A stretch of DNA of 64,000 nucleotides from an uncultured Oscillospiraceae bacterium (GCA_947632155.1 CANROF010000087.1:31369-95368), one strand, 5' to 3'. Shown: positions 25,780 to 35,379, counted from the stretch's first letter. Notes: generated from the letters alone by a model not told the origin. Numbers and translations: made by a program.

Positions 25780-26232
25780 TTATACTGCCTCTGGCTCTGT
25801 AAAAGCCTCCAGTCTTGTGTTTGGTTTGACAGTGAAGGAAGCTGTTGCATTGATGCCTGGTGTAATATCACCGTCTACATCATTAAAAGTTGTAATAACA
25901 CCTGACCATTTAACAGATAAATCCTTTAATGTTTCATCTACTACATAACCAAAAGCAATCTCTTTTCTATCAATCATAAACTGCTTAATCTCTTTTAACT
26001 GCTCCATGTTGTCAGTGTCTAAATCAACAGTTATCGTAATCTCTCCCATATCACTATAACCTAACCCGTATTTCTTGACGTGTTCAGTATTAAAGTAGGT
26101 GCGTTCTACGGAATCTATGACTTCATTTGGTAGAGAGTAGCTGCTGACCCTTTTCATAACCTTTTCTGCCGTAAACTCTGCACTCTTTACGTTGCCTTCT
26201 GCATAGTAAATCTTCGCATCATTTAAAACCAT
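25780..26232 (-). CDS. Major tail (tube) protein
   Basis: 150 residues, beta-rich, after the tail-terminator-like gene and before the chaperones. Contains ITITVDLDTDNMEQLKEIKQFM and a C-terminal ATASFTVKPNTRLEAF typical of tube subunits. Starts directly at the stop of the upstream gene. Confidence 0.75.
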   Translation of the reverse strand: MVLNDAKIYYAEGNVKSAEFTAEKVMKRVSSYSLPNEVIDSVERTYFNTEHVKKYGLGYSDMGEITITVDLDTDNMEQLKEIKQFMIDRKEIAFGYVVDETLKDLSVKWSGVITTFNDVDGDITPGINATASFTVKPNTRLEAFTEPEAV

Positions 26233-26630
26233 TATTGCTCACTCCTTATTTTATAAATTACAGGAAAATCAAGGGAAAACACATAGTTATGTTTTGCATC
26301 CCTCATATTCTCCGCATAATTGAATTCTCCAACCCATAAAATCTTTATCCCATCTGTTTCTGTTCCTTTTGCTTTTTGGATAATCATATAAAAATCTTTT
26401 AGTATGCTGTCAATTCGTGCATATGCTCCACTTTTTGGCGCTGTTTTGGCGTAAAACTGAATCCTTGCTCCAATTTCTCCATCATAGCCTACAAATGACT
26501 TTATCCTACCACTTGCTCCTGTTTCCTCAATTAAAAGGTCATCTGTTGCATCTTCTGGCAATTCTCCAAGGTGTAGAGATATTCTGTCTTTTGGTAGTAA
26601 ATCATACACAAACTCACAAATATTCATACA
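26232..26630 (-). CDS. Tail terminator / minor head-tail protein
   Basis: Start taken at the ATG at 26630 (MNICEFVYDLLPKDRISLH), overlapping the gp10-like gene by 7 bases; the longer frame to 26696 adds an unlikely Cys/Arg-rich lead. 132 residues. Position between the gp10-like protein and the tube protein suggests the tail terminator. Confidence 0.65.
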   Translation of the reverse strand, partial: CMNICEFVYDLLPKDRISLHLGELPEDATDDLLIEETGASGRIKSFVGYDGEIGARIQFYAKTAPKSGAYARIDSILKDFYMIIQKAKGTETDGIKILWVGEFNYAENMRDAKHNYVFSLDFPVIYKIRSEQ

Positions 26631-26950
26631 CCCCACACCCCTTGCATATATTCTGACACAACACCTGAGAAAAAATGGGGAACTCCACCATGACATGTAC
26701 GATGTAGAGATGAACTAGGCATCTTATCAACATAAACGGCATAAGGCGCACTAAAACCCACCTCATAGCCTTTATCTGTTTCTCTAACATATCCACTATC
26801 ACGCAAAAATCCCGTATCTACAGGGCATCTACTTTTTGCTTCTTCCAACAAAACATTTGCCTGTTTTTCTACTCCTGACATACCAAGGCGCTTTTCTAAT
26901 TCGTGCATTTTTGCCCTATCCATGTTAAATCTAACTGTAAACTTCATCAT
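26624..26950 (-). CDS. HK97 gp10-like head-tail protein
   Basis: 108 residues with the family signature: helix then EEAKSRCPVDTGFLRDSGYVRE and YEVGFSAPYAVYVDK, as in HK97 gp10-type proteins. Overlaps the neighbours on both sides by a few bases. Confidence 0.8.
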   Translation of the reverse strand: MMKFTVRFNMDRAKMHELEKRLGMSGVEKQANVLLEEAKSRCPVDTGFLRDSGYVRETDKGYEVGFSAPYAVYVDKMPSSSLHRTCHGGVPHFFSGVVSEYMQGVWGV

Positions 26951-27231
26951 TGAACAAACACCACCTTATACCATGCAATATCTCCAAAAAGTGTCCTTAT
27001 TTCTTCACATTTTGCTATTTTTCCATCTATAAGGTCCCCGTCTGTTATTGGCGTGTGTAATATGTAGTATGTAGAAGATGTAGTCATAAGTCCCGCTTCT
27101 GTTTGTGTTATTTTTGGTTCTTTTGCAATAGCACAATCTAACTCAACAGGGGGCGCATAAGTTGACTCATTGTAGATATTAACACTCTCCCGCTTTTGCC
27201 ATTGACACTTACGATTTAAAACCCCCAACAT
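26947..27231 (-). CDS. Head-closure-like small protein
   Basis: 94 residues, between connector/holin and the gp10-like gene; overlaps the latter by 4 bases. Beta-rich (YAPPVELDCAIAKEPKITQT; LHTPITDGDLIDG). The place corresponds to the head-closure (stopper) gene. Confidence 0.6.
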   Translation of the reverse strand: MLGVLNRKCQWQKRESVNIYNESTYAPPVELDCAIAKEPKITQTEAGLMTTSSTYYILHTPITDGDLIDGKIAKCEEIRTLFGDIAWYKVVFVQ

Positions 27232-27237
27232 ACCAAA

Positions 27238-27540
27238 TCACTCCATCTTGTTCAATATTTTCTCAACGTTTGAATCTATATCGTTTAATTTTATCTCCAT
27301 TTTTTCGACTAAAAGGCGGTTCGTTTCTGATAGTTGCTCGTTGATTCTGTTGCTGTTTTCTATTGTATCTGCTGTTTTTTCTAATGCGGAGGCGTTGTTT
27401 AATATAGCCTCCTCCAGTCTTTCCTCTCTTTTGGCTGCTTCGTCTTTATCTCTTGACACTAACTTATAGATGAAAAAGGCACATGCAACCACACAAGCAA
27501 TAGGAAAACCCAAAGTTTGGATTATTTCAACCCATTCCAT
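27238..27540 (-). CDS. BhlA/UviB-like holin candidate
   Basis: About 100 residues from ATG 27540 (MEWVEIIQTLGFPIACV), preceded by GGGGGTG. One N-terminal membrane segment ending in FFIYKLVSRDKDEAAKREERL, then a coiled coil with Asn/Glu; this is the BhlA/bacteriocin UviB layout. Odd location: inside the head-tail block and far from the endolysin gene. Confidence 0.65.
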   Translation of the reverse strand: MEWVEIIQTLGFPIACVVACAFFIYKLVSRDKDEAAKREERLEEAILNNASALEKTADTIENSNRINEQLSETNRLLVEKMEIKLNDIDSNVEKILNKME

Positions 27541-27572
27541 ACTATACACCCCCAAAATATTTTATTATTACT

Positions 27573-28043
27573 TTATAAAACCCTATTAAATAGACAAAAT
27601 CTTAAATATTTTACATAATTCTTACTTATCATGTTGTCCTCTATTTCTTCAATATCTGACACATCACCATAAGACTCACTAACTCCACCAGTGTTTATGC
27701 TTTTTACGCCTTGTCTTATTAAGTCAAGGCGTGCTGTATTCTCTGCCTTTAATGCCTTCGCATAATCTGCAAAAATACAACACAACGCCCTTTTTATTCT
27801 CTCGTCGTTCTTTTCTATCACATAACCATCAGGAAACACACGGGGAAAAGCGTGGGCCTGATACTCTTTGCCAAACTGTCCCTTAAATCTTATACAACCA
27901 TCCAAATAGCCCTCTACGCGCCCCAAGATAGCCTCCAAGTCGTCAGAAGTGTAATTATCCACCCCAAGACCTAAAATCTCCGTAGAAGTCAATACAGACG
28001 GCAGGAGGGCTTTAAATTCCTCTATATTCTCGAAATAATACAT
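27573..28043 (-). CDS. Head-tail connector (gp6-like adaptor)
   Basis: About 156 residues. Start at ATG 28043 (MYYFENIEEFKALLPSV), 7 nt after GGAGGG. Helical, with YTSDDLEAILGRVEGYLDGCI as in gp6/YqbG-like connectors. Follows the capsid gene. Confidence 0.7.
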   Translation of the reverse strand: MYYFENIEEFKALLPSVLTSTEILGLGVDNYTSDDLEAILGRVEGYLDGCIRFKGQFGKEYQAHAFPRVFPDGYVIEKNDERIKRALCCIFADYAKALKAENTARLDLIRQGVKSINTGGVSESYGDVSDIEEIEDNMISKNYVKYLRFCLFNRVL

Positions 28044-28066
28044 AAACACTCCCTCCTATTGTTTTT

Positions 28067-28094
28067 GCAAACGGGCCGAAGCCGGCCCGTTTGC
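28067..28094 (-). terminator. Hairpin after the capsid gene
   Basis: GCAAACGGGCC / GGCCCGTTTGC, loop of 6, with A and T runs on both sides. Probably a partial terminator that makes capsid mRNA dominate. Confidence 0.7.
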
Positions 28095-28108
28095 CTTGTT
28101 TTTAAAAA

Positions 28109-28930
28109 TTACACTGTTGCCTCTTTGGAAACATAGACACCAGCCTTATTTAAGACCTTGTGACCATAAACAAGTCTTCCCTGAACTGCACAAGCGCCAA
28201 TATACTTACCAGAACCACCCAAATCTTGAATATGAATCTGAACAGACCACTCATTGGCTCTGGAGGCCATATCAGGATGAGACATAATGAAATTGACCTT
28301 ATCAGGCAAATTATTGGAAACATAAACATTAGCACCTGCAATTTGGCCAATTGCGCCTGTCATAAGAATGGTTTGAGACAAATCACTCTGGCGAATGAAT
28401 TCGCTGTTTTTTAATAACAAACCCTGTACATCTGCATTAATGATAAGATAACGTCCAGTAGTTGGGACGTTTGCCTTTGTCAATGCTGTGTTTGCATCAA
28501 TAATAGCATCATAAACATTTCCTCTTGTTAGAGTTTCTGCCTCTTCATGCTCTGTACCATCTGTTGCCAAACAAGCCAATCCATCTTTATCCAATGTCTC
28601 ACCTAACATGACACCAGCACTTGTGAGTCTATCTGCAACAATACCATCAGGAACAGCAGCGGCATCATAACCATCTATAATCTCATTTACTGCCTTATCC
28701 TTATCTATTGCCATATCTACATAAGTAGTAGCTGACTGCTCACCATCAAGACCATTAGCCTTGTCGTAGTCCTTAACTGTTATGTCTGCACGACTAACAA
28801 TTTTAACACTACCAGCAACGGGGTTTCCCTCATAGCGTGTATTAAAAATCACGTTGTCCTTGGTCACTTGGGAAGCGTGTAAACGCTGAAGAACTAAATT
28901 TGAATATCTAACTTGTAATTCGTTTACCAT
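28109..28930 (-). CDS. Major capsid protein
   Basis: 273 residues. Contains SVKIVSRADITVKDYDKANG, a helical spine region around residues 130-160 and YLIINADVQGLLLKNSEFIRQ, as in P22/N4-gp56-like coat proteins. Immediately follows the scaffold-like gene. More GC-rich and codon-biased than its phage neighbours, as expected for a highly expressed gene. Confidence 0.85.
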   Translation of the reverse strand: MVNELQVRYSNLVLQRLHASQVTKDNVIFNTRYEGNPVAGSVKIVSRADITVKDYDKANGLDGEQSATTYVDMAIDKDKAVNEIIDGYDAAAVPDGIVADRLTSAGVMLGETLDKDGLACLATDGTEHEEAETLTRGNVYDAIIDANTALTKANVPTTGRYLIINADVQGLLLKNSEFIRQSDLSQTILMTGAIGQIAGANVYVSNNLPDKVNFIMSHPDMASRANEWSVQIHIQDLGGSGKYIGACAVQGRLVYGHKVLNKAGVYVSKEATV

Positions 28931-29009
28931 AATATAGACCTCCTAAATTATCAATTTATCTACTAATAATGCGTGTTTTCTCTCTTTTTTGTATATTTGA
29001 AAAGCTGAT

Positions 29010-29624
29010 TTATTGGGGCTTTAAATCAGGGTTTCTCTCGTAAAATTTGGCTTCTAAATTAGAAAGCGTATTTTGTGGAGTTGCGGGATTAAATCCTTTT
29101 GTCTCAACACTTTTGAATAAATAACCCTTCTCTTTCTTTATTTCTTCAACTTTTGCGTCCATATCTTTTTCGTCTATACCATCAAGAAGGGTGGTAAGTA
29201 AAGAAGGGTCGAGACAGTCTGTGTATGTTTTAATTTTGGCGTCTCGTTTTTCTTGTATCTGTTGTGTTTTTGTGTCCTCTAAAATTTTCCTAACACTTGC
29301 CAACTCCTGCTCCAGCTTCTTATATTCTGCTATGCTCACACTATCTGCCTCCTTTTGCTTTTCATCTTGGATGCTCACGGACGACGCACCCGCTGTCTGC
29401 TCTTTGACGGTTTCACCTGTGCCTTTTTTATCAGTTTTTACATTTTCATTATTATTGCTTACTTTCTCTGTTTCTTTTACTTCTTTATCTTTTTCGTTGT
29501 TATTGCTCTGTTTTCCTGTTTCATCTTCTGTTTTTTGCTCATTTTTAACACTTAATTCTAAACTCTCCAAATCTTCATCTGATAAACTAAATAAAGCCCT
29601 GAAAAACTCCAAAAATTTATTCAT
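29010..29624 (-). CDS. Phage scaffold protein
   Basis: About 204 residues from ATG 29624 (MNKFLEFFRALFSL). Very acidic/Lys-rich low-complexity middle (residues 30-95) and a coiled coil around residues 95-135, then a C-terminal NPATPQNTLSNLEAKFYERNP. Between portal and capsid; overlaps the portal end. Confidence 0.78.
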   Translation of the reverse strand: MNKFLEFFRALFSLSDEDLESLELSVKNEQKTEDETGKQSNNNEKDKEVKETEKVSNNNENVKTDKKGTGETVKEQTAGASSVSIQDEKQKEADSVSIAEYKKLEQELASVRKILEDTKTQQIQEKRDAKIKTYTDCLDPSLLTTLLDGIDEKDMDAKVEEIKKEKGYLFKSVETKGFNPATPQNTLSNLEAKFYERNPDLKPQ

Positions 29625-30930
29625 TAACACTTCCCCCTTCTATTTCTGTTGTTATTGCTTGATTATCTGCATTGTTTGCATTTAAATTATCATCACTCGT
29701 TCCATCTATACCATCACGCCAAACAATACAAATAGCCGTCTTTTCAACATTAAAACCTAACAAATGCAAAACCTGAACAAATAGCCTTTTTATTACATCG
29801 TCAAATTCATCAATTTCTCGACTTATCTTATCCAATGGGGCCTTTAATAACGCCCTGATTGCTTCACCTGATAAATTAGATGTAAATTCACCAGTCAAAA
29901 ACGTCTTACTCATTTCTGTTTGTATGCCTAACTCGTTTAAACAAGCCTCAACATAACTCATTAAGTCCTTTATCTGTAAGTCGTAATTGATATACTTTAA
30001 CTCTCCAGCATCTTTATCTACTTCTACAACGCTCCCATCACTTGGGGCCTCTAATTTTCCCGTCTTTTCGTTTTCTTGTAAAACACCAACGGGAACCTGA
30101 AGGATGGGATTGATGTTTTTGATAAGTACAGCATTTATAAGAGTAAATAAGTTTTCGTAATTTGCCACAATGTCTGAAACACTGTCATAATCACTCTTTC
30201 CATAAACTTCATCAGAGGATGGGCAGTTTTCCATGCAAAAAACAGCAAAATCTGAAAGTCCTGTTTCTACACGTTCACGCTTAACTTCGTCCAATAATTG
30301 CCCGTTTTCGTTGTAGTTATATAAAACATCTTCATAGTAGCCCTTGTAGTGATATAAAAGGCGCATCTGTTTTATCTTTGTATAGTCTACTGTTTTATAA
30401 TTTATCTCATAAATTGGCTGACTTAACACATAACAAGTTATGTCGTTTATGTCCTCACTACTAACAACCTTATAAAAATTATAAGGATTTATACTGTTTA
30501 TGTGTGGCTGTCCGTCTTTATAAGATAAATACAAAACACCAGTTCCTAAACTCGAAAAGTTCCTGTATGCACTCAAAAAAGACTTATAAAAATCACTATC
30601 ATTAAGGGCATTATTTAAAATCTCTGTTAGTTCTTCATTATCTTTGACTGTAATTATTGGCTTTTCGTTTAATAATAAACCCTGTAATTTTAAGGTCATC
30701 AGTCTGAAATAGTTTTCTGTAACAATGGGGAATCTATCAACTCCACCATTTAAATTCTTTATTCTTATGTACTTTCCTTCATTATAGGTTCCCTTAAACC
30801 TTGCTCCGTTTGTCTTATATGTTTCCAAACGTCCACGACTTAAAAAAGGGGGGAAGGGCATTTGTTGACTAAATGCCTCTATACTTGTTATTATATCAGA
30901 CAAAACTAACACCACCTTTTGCCTTGTCAA
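29617..30930 (-). CDS. Portal protein
   Basis: 437 residues, after terminase with a 4-base overlap. SPP1 gp6-like features: early YIRIKNLNGGVDRFPIVTENYFRL, a middle YDSVSDIVANYENLFTLINAVL helix, and LTGEFTSNLSGEAIRALLKAPLDKI near residue 340. Forms the DNA entry ring. Confidence 0.85.
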   Translation of the reverse strand: MTRQKVVLVLSDIITSIEAFSQQMPFPPFLSRGRLETYKTNGARFKGTYNEGKYIRIKNLNGGVDRFPIVTENYFRLMTLKLQGLLLNEKPIITVKDNEELTEILNNALNDSDFYKSFLSAYRNFSSLGTGVLYLSYKDGQPHINSINPYNFYKVVSSEDINDITCYVLSQPIYEINYKTVDYTKIKQMRLLYHYKGYYEDVLYNYNENGQLLDEVKRERVETGLSDFAVFCMENCPSSDEVYGKSDYDSVSDIVANYENLFTLINAVLIKNINPILQVPVGVLQENEKTGKLEAPSDGSVVEVDKDAGELKYINYDLQIKDLMSYVEACLNELGIQTEMSKTFLTGEFTSNLSGEAIRALLKAPLDKISREIDEFDDVIKRLFVQVLHLLGFNVEKTAICIVWRDGIDGTSDDNLNANNADNQAITTEIEGGSVNE

Positions 30931-32138
30931 TACTTGATAAAATCACTCAAAGCATAACGCACAGCATCTATTGAGTGATTGCCTTTTTCATCTAAAACAA
31001 AATCCCCTGTGTTCTTTTGCAAAACCCAACTATACTCTGTAAATTCTCTGTAAGTATTGGGGCATTTTATAGGGTCAATATAAATACCATTTAAACCACG
31101 CAGCCACGTTATTCCATTCTGAACTTTTCCCTTTTTGCATGGCATAGCACGACTTATGCCCTCTATTCTTAACTGTTTAATGCCCCCACTATCTGCACTA
31201 TCACAAAAAACCTTGAAATTATGCACATTTTCCGCTTTTATTGCTTCTGCTATCTTTGGATATGTTGTGTCTCTTTGATACCATTCGTCCACTATATAGA
31301 GTTCCTTGTTGGCTTGATTAAAAGCACAAACTACATAAGAGGAAGGGTCCCCGTTTGTCGCCAAACCAAAATCCAAACCACGAAAAAGAGTTGTAAAATC
31401 TGACTTCTTGCCTTTAAATTCGTGGATATTCTTAAACACCAAACCCTTATTACTACCAACAACCCCTCCATACTCAAAATTATACAAGTCCTCATCTATT
31501 GACTTTAACCTTTCCGCTTCTTGGTAGAATTGCTCCCCTAACCATTGACGGGGGACGTCTGTATAATTAACCCATAAGGAGTAAAGATAAGGCGTTGTTT
31601 CTCGTAGTGTTTGATTGGTCCAGTGAGACTTTGCGTTTGGGGGATTGAAAATGTAAATTATATTACATTTATCAGCACCACGTCCTATTGTTTGAATAAC
31701 TGACCTTGTTTTGGCTTCATCTTCTATCTCTTGACATTCCTCAAATAACAAGCACCTAAATTGTCCCTTGCTTGCTTTTAAAGACTTTATCTTTTGGGGG
31801 TCATCTAAACCCCTGAAATAACAAGTAAATCCAGTAAGTTTACAAGTTATCTCCAACGGGGACACTTTATAACTAAAATAGTCGTCCAAATTAAGGCGCT
31901 CTATTGCTGTTTTCACTTCTTGATAGATAGAATTTTTTAAACTGTTCCCATATCTACGAATTGCAACAGCGCACCCTTTGTTCAATATTGTCAACACTAA
32001 AAGCAACGCTCCCACTGTTGACTTTACACTACCACGCCCACCATACATGGCGAAAGTGTTGTAATTACAATCATTCAGAAAATCATAGACGAGGGCATTA
32101 TACTTTGAGGGAATAAGAGAATTAAGATTTATCCTCAT
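30927..32138 (-). CDS. Terminase large subunit
   Basis: 403 residues. ATPase: Walker A GGRGSVKS at residues 33-40 and Walker B CLLFEECQEIE near residue 130. Nuclease: RGLDFGLATNGDP with its catalytic Asp, DSADSGG and the C-terminal HSIDAVRYALSDF. PBSX-like family. Overlaps the small subunit by 17 bases. Confidence 0.95.
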   Translation of the reverse strand: MRINLNSLIPSKYNALVYDFLNDCNYNTFAMYGGRGSVKSTVGALLLVLTILNKGCAVAIRRYGNSLKNSIYQEVKTAIERLNLDDYFSYKVSPLEITCKLTGFTCYFRGLDDPQKIKSLKASKGQFRCLLFEECQEIEDEAKTRSVIQTIGRGADKCNIIYIFNPPNAKSHWTNQTLRETTPYLYSLWVNYTDVPRQWLGEQFYQEAERLKSIDEDLYNFEYGGVVGSNKGLVFKNIHEFKGKKSDFTTLFRGLDFGLATNGDPSSYVVCAFNQANKELYIVDEWYQRDTTYPKIAEAIKAENVHNFKVFCDSADSGGIKQLRIEGISRAMPCKKGKVQNGITWLRGLNGIYIDPIKCPNTYREFTEYSWVLQKNTGDFVLDEKGNHSIDAVRYALSDFIKY

Positions 32139-32622
32139 CTATTGGTTCACCCTTAACTGAAAAAGACAGCTCAATTTTTCCGTCTGTTTCGTTTTCTTTT
32201 TCTAACTTTTCCTTTTCCCTCTTTTCTATAATTTCCTCTGCTTCTTTTATTGCTCCAAAATAAGAGTCGTCTATGTTTTTGTAGATTATTTCATAAATTT
32301 CGACAATAGACTTTAAATCTTTTATCGTTTCACATTTAACTTTTCCCTTTTGTAGTTTATCAATAAACAAGGCCAACCCACTATCTGCCACTGTCTGCAA
32401 ATCTTCAAACTTTGCTGCCTTGTCTTTTCTTAATTGCTCTCTGTTTGCCTTTATTACTTCACTATCTCTTAACTTTGCCTCTTCTCTCCATTTTTCAACA
32501 TTGGCCCATCGTTCCAACGTCTTATACTTCACGCCTAACTGCTCCGCACATTTAACATAACTTCTTTTAGGTCCCATGCTATAAAAAAGCTCGAAGGCGT
32601 CAAGATGCTTTATATCTGCCAC
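32122..32622 (-). CDS. Terminase small subunit
   Basis: 166 residues. N-terminal helix-turn-helix-like segment SYVKCAEQLGVKYKTLERWANVEKWREEAKLRD is typical of small terminases that bind the packaging site; charged C-terminus. Directly upstream of the large subunit. Confidence 0.85.
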   Translation of the reverse strand: MADIKHLDAFELFYSMGPKRSYVKCAEQLGVKYKTLERWANVEKWREEAKLRDSEVIKANREQLRKDKAAKFEDLQTVADSGLALFIDKLQKGKVKCETIKDLKSIVEIYEIIYKNIDDSYFGAIKEAEEIIEKREKEKLEKENETDGKIELSFSVKGEPIDEDKS

Positions 32623-32684
32623 CTATCACACCCCCAATTTTCAAAATTTCACTATGAAATAACCCGCATTTTTCACATCACACC

Positions 32685-34214
32685 TTAATTTATTCTGTAT
32701 GGCTTGATTCCCGTGTTTTTCTCAAATCTTGCACATATAACACCGCAAAAGTATTCATTAAGTTCCATCATATAACATTTACGCCCTAACTGTTCACATG
32801 CTATCAATGTTGAACCACTACCACCAAACAAATCCAAAACAAGGTCGCCTTCTTTGCTGCTTGTTTTTATTGCCCTACCACATATAACAAGAGGCTTTGG
32901 TGTTTGGTGTCCTCCTGCTTCTTGTCTTTCTTTTACGTTTGTTATTGGAAAAGTCCAAACATCAGACATTTTATCATGTGATGCATCAAAATAAGATAGT
33001 GTGCTATAATAGTTTGTTTTTATATCTTCCTGTTTTTTCTTCATATCTTCAAATTCTGACAAAAAAGAAGAATTAAAGGCATCAATGTCGTTTCTCTTGC
33101 AATAATCAGATATTTTTAATAAATGCTTGTCAGTCATTAAATGCCACTGGCTGCGTGACACCCAATGACTCCACATATCAACACCTACAATATCTTTTAA
33201 TTTTTCGCGTGTAAGTCCTGCTTTTTTTAATTCTTCTTCTTGCCTTATTCTTAACGGCTCAAAATCTTCAATATAGCTCTCACTGTCTTGATTAATTCTC
33301 TCGTTTCCTTTTATTAAAAACAGGCATTTCTCGCTTGATATGTGATACTTTCTTAAATTTTCATCATTACAAAATAAACAAGTTAGGTCGTTTGTTTTTG
33401 CCCATATTAGAAGGTTTTTAAATGTAATTTCGTTGTTTTTTATCTTATCTTTTAAAATAAAAGCGTAGATGTCCATAACAGACTCATCTGTTCCCCAACA
33501 ATACCAGCTCCCTTTATCTTTTAAAAATTCAAAAGATAAAGGCACCCACAGTTTATTAAACTCTATCATGTCGTCTTTATTTAAATTATCATTTTTTATA
33601 GTTCCTTTTTTCATACCATAAGGCGGGTCTGTAAAAACACAGTCCGCCTTTTCTTCATTCATTAAACACTCCACATCTTCACGTTTGGTACTATCTCCAC
33701 ACATTAACCTATGGTCTCCTAAAGCCCAAACTTCTCCACGTTTGATGTCATAGTTTGCTTTTATATTATCAACATTATCTTCTACTATTTCCGTGTGTTT
33801 TTTTCTTAATTCAAATCTAACCCTTAACTTTTCAAGTTCTTCCTTGTCATATCCTAAAAGGTTTAAGTCGTATTTTTTATTTTTCAACTCTTTCAGTAAA
33901 TCATTTAATTTTGGAAAATCCCATTCACCAGAAATCTTATTTAATGCAATATTTAATGCTTTTTCTTCATCTTCTGCCAAATCAACCTCTACAACATCAA
34001 CATCTGAATAACCCAAATCCTTTAATACTTTCAGTCTTTGGTGTCCGCCTACTACAAGCCCTGTCCTTTTGTTGTAAATTATTGGGTCAACATAGCCAAA
34101 TCTATCTATCGAGTTTTTTATCCTTTTATATTCTTCGTCGTATGGTTGAAGGTCTTTTCTTGGGTTATAAGGGGCGGGCTTTAAGTCGTTTATTTTCTTC
34201 TTAACTACTTCCAT
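32685..34214 (-). CDS. ParB-like domain fused to DNA methyltransferase (beta class)
   Basis: 509 residues. Residues 1-90 are a ParB/Srx-type domain (NPRKDLQPYDEEYKRI, VVGGHQRLKVL). The methyltransferase part has DPPYG at 196-200 (motif IV) and DLFGGSGSTLIACEQLGRK near residue 465 (motif I); motif IV before motif I marks the beta class, N6-adenine or N4-cytosine. A long insert lies between them. No restriction partner is adjacent, so it is probably a protective phage modification enzyme, placed next to terminase as in many phages. Confidence 0.9.
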   Translation of the reverse strand: MEVVKKKINDLKPAPYNPRKDLQPYDEEYKRIKNSIDRFGYVDPIIYNKRTGLVVGGHQRLKVLKDLGYSDVDVVEVDLAEDEEKALNIALNKISGEWDFPKLNDLLKELKNKKYDLNLLGYDKEELEKLRVRFELRKKHTEIVEDNVDNIKANYDIKRGEVWALGDHRLMCGDSTKREDVECLMNEEKADCVFTDPPYGMKKGTIKNDNLNKDDMIEFNKLWVPLSFEFLKDKGSWYCWGTDESVMDIYAFILKDKIKNNEITFKNLLIWAKTNDLTCLFCNDENLRKYHISSEKCLFLIKGNERINQDSESYIEDFEPLRIRQEEELKKAGLTREKLKDIVGVDMWSHWVSRSQWHLMTDKHLLKISDYCKRNDIDAFNSSFLSEFEDMKKKQEDIKTNYYSTLSYFDASHDKMSDVWTFPITNVKERQEAGGHQTPKPLVICGRAIKTSSKEGDLVLDLFGGSGSTLIACEQLGRKCYMMELNEYFCGVICARFEKNTGIKPYRIN

Positions 34215-34229
34215 CCTTTTATGCTCCTA

Positions 34230-34733
34230 TTATCCCAAAATTATGTCCTCTACTGCTCTTATGATGTATGTATTTTTTAAGTCCTCAAGCAACTCATAAG
34301 CCCTTGTAATCTCTGCTTCTTGTTCTTTATCTTTTCCAATGATAAAACCAATAGCACCCAAACAACGATAGAATTCCCTAATCATTTTGCCGTCTAAAAT
34401 AACACTATTAAAACTCCAGTCCTCAATAGTTTCCCTTAATTTTCCTATGTCTAAATCCTCAAAATCTTCGTTATCTTCATCATATACATCTATCCATTCA
34501 TTTTCTGCTTCTTTTTCTTCTATCATAGAATCTATTTTTTCATGTAATAACTTTATTTTCTCTTTACTGTTATTATCTAAAAAACGCCTTAACTCTTCAC
34601 AGCATGTTGTAAAATCTGACTCACATTGTCCCCAGCAATCTTTAACGTTAGTCTCACTATTTGCGGGTTTTCTTGCCATTTTTTCTCTTGTATTCGTGCA
34701 TTTTCTGCGTGTTTCTTTGCTTTTTTCATTCAT
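34230..34733 (-). CDS. Unknown acidic phage protein
   Basis: 167 residues, not recognised. Basic start (NEKSKETRRKCTNTREKMARK), then acidic helices with ENEWIDVYDEDNEDFEDLD and a hydrophobic segment CLGAIGFIIGKD. It lies 15 bases before the methyltransferase in the same direction, so it is probably cotranscribed. Confidence 0.7.
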   Translation of the reverse strand: MNEKSKETRRKCTNTREKMARKPANSETNVKDCWGQCESDFTTCCEELRRFLDNNSKEKIKLLHEKIDSMIEEKEAENEWIDVYDEDNEDFEDLDIGKLRETIEDWSFNSVILDGKMIREFYRCLGAIGFIIGKDKEQEAEITRAYELLEDLKNTYIIRAVEDIILG

Positions 34734-34779
34734 AACATCTTCCTCCTTATTTTATTTTGTCCTCTTGTTTCTTCTCATT

Positions 34780-34817
34780 TTGGAAGTGTTGAAATCTTGC
34801 AATTTCAACACTTCCAA
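34780..34817. terminator. 16-bp hairpin before gene 34230-34733
   Basis: TTGGAAGTGTTGAAAT / ATTTCAACACTTCCAA, loop of 6. The rest of 34818-35040 holds one AACTGTCCA site (34885-34893) and the ribosome binding site of the plus-strand gene that follows. Confidence 0.5.
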
Positions 34818-35040
34818 AGGAGGAAAATTTGAAAAAAGAAGACTCTGAAGGAACTATTGCTCCCTCTTGTTTATAATAAAAATAACTGTCCACTCTATAA
34901 ATTTTTATGTCCACTTTTTATTTTTTTATGTTGTTTTATTTTTCTTTGACTTTTAGCATTGGATGAGTTAAACTTTAAACACTGAAAAACGCAAAACCCC
35001 ACACATTCAATTTTAAACAACACAGGAGGCTTTCTACACT

Positions 35041-35334
35041 ATGACAGACACTACACCCAACAAGAAACCCACCACAGAAAACAAGACCACACAGGCAAGC
35101 GCACAGCCCAATAATGAGACACCCAAAAAGACACAAACCAAAAGGACAAAAGACCAAATCATAGCGTCATATGACACAAAAATTTCCTACCATCAGGCGT
35201 GCATCTCTAAACTTCAAGAGAAAAAAGAGAAAACCATAAACCCCTCCTTCCGTTCTGAACTGAATCAGGTGATGAAGGAGGCAAGGAATAAAGGGTTAAA
35301 CATTGAAGAAATCAAAAGAAGGCTTCTGTCCTAA
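35041..35334 (+). CDS. Small basic Thr/Lys-rich phage protein
   Basis: 97 residues, one of the few plus-strand genes in the phage. Thr/Asn/Lys/Pro-rich disordered N-terminus (residues 1-38), then a helical part and the C-terminal NKGLNIEEIKRRLLS shared with the 13127-13426 protein. GGAGG precedes the ATG by 10 nt. Strongly basic, so nucleic-acid binding is plausible; function unknown. Confidence 0.7.
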   Translation: MTDTTPNKKPTTENKTTQASAQPNNETPKKTQTKRTKDQIIASYDTKISYHQACISKLQEKKEKTINPSFRSELNQVMKEARNKGLNIEEIKRRLLS

Positions 35335-35340
35335 AAATTA

Positions 35341-35367
35341 AGGAGGCGCTGCTATGCAGCGCCTCCT
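35341..35367. terminator. Bidirectional terminator
   Basis: AGGAGGCGCTGC / GCAGCGCCTCCT with loop TAT between the convergent genes at 35041 and 35380, T-rich on the plus side. Confidence 0.85.
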
Positions 35368-35379
35368 ATCTGTTTTATT

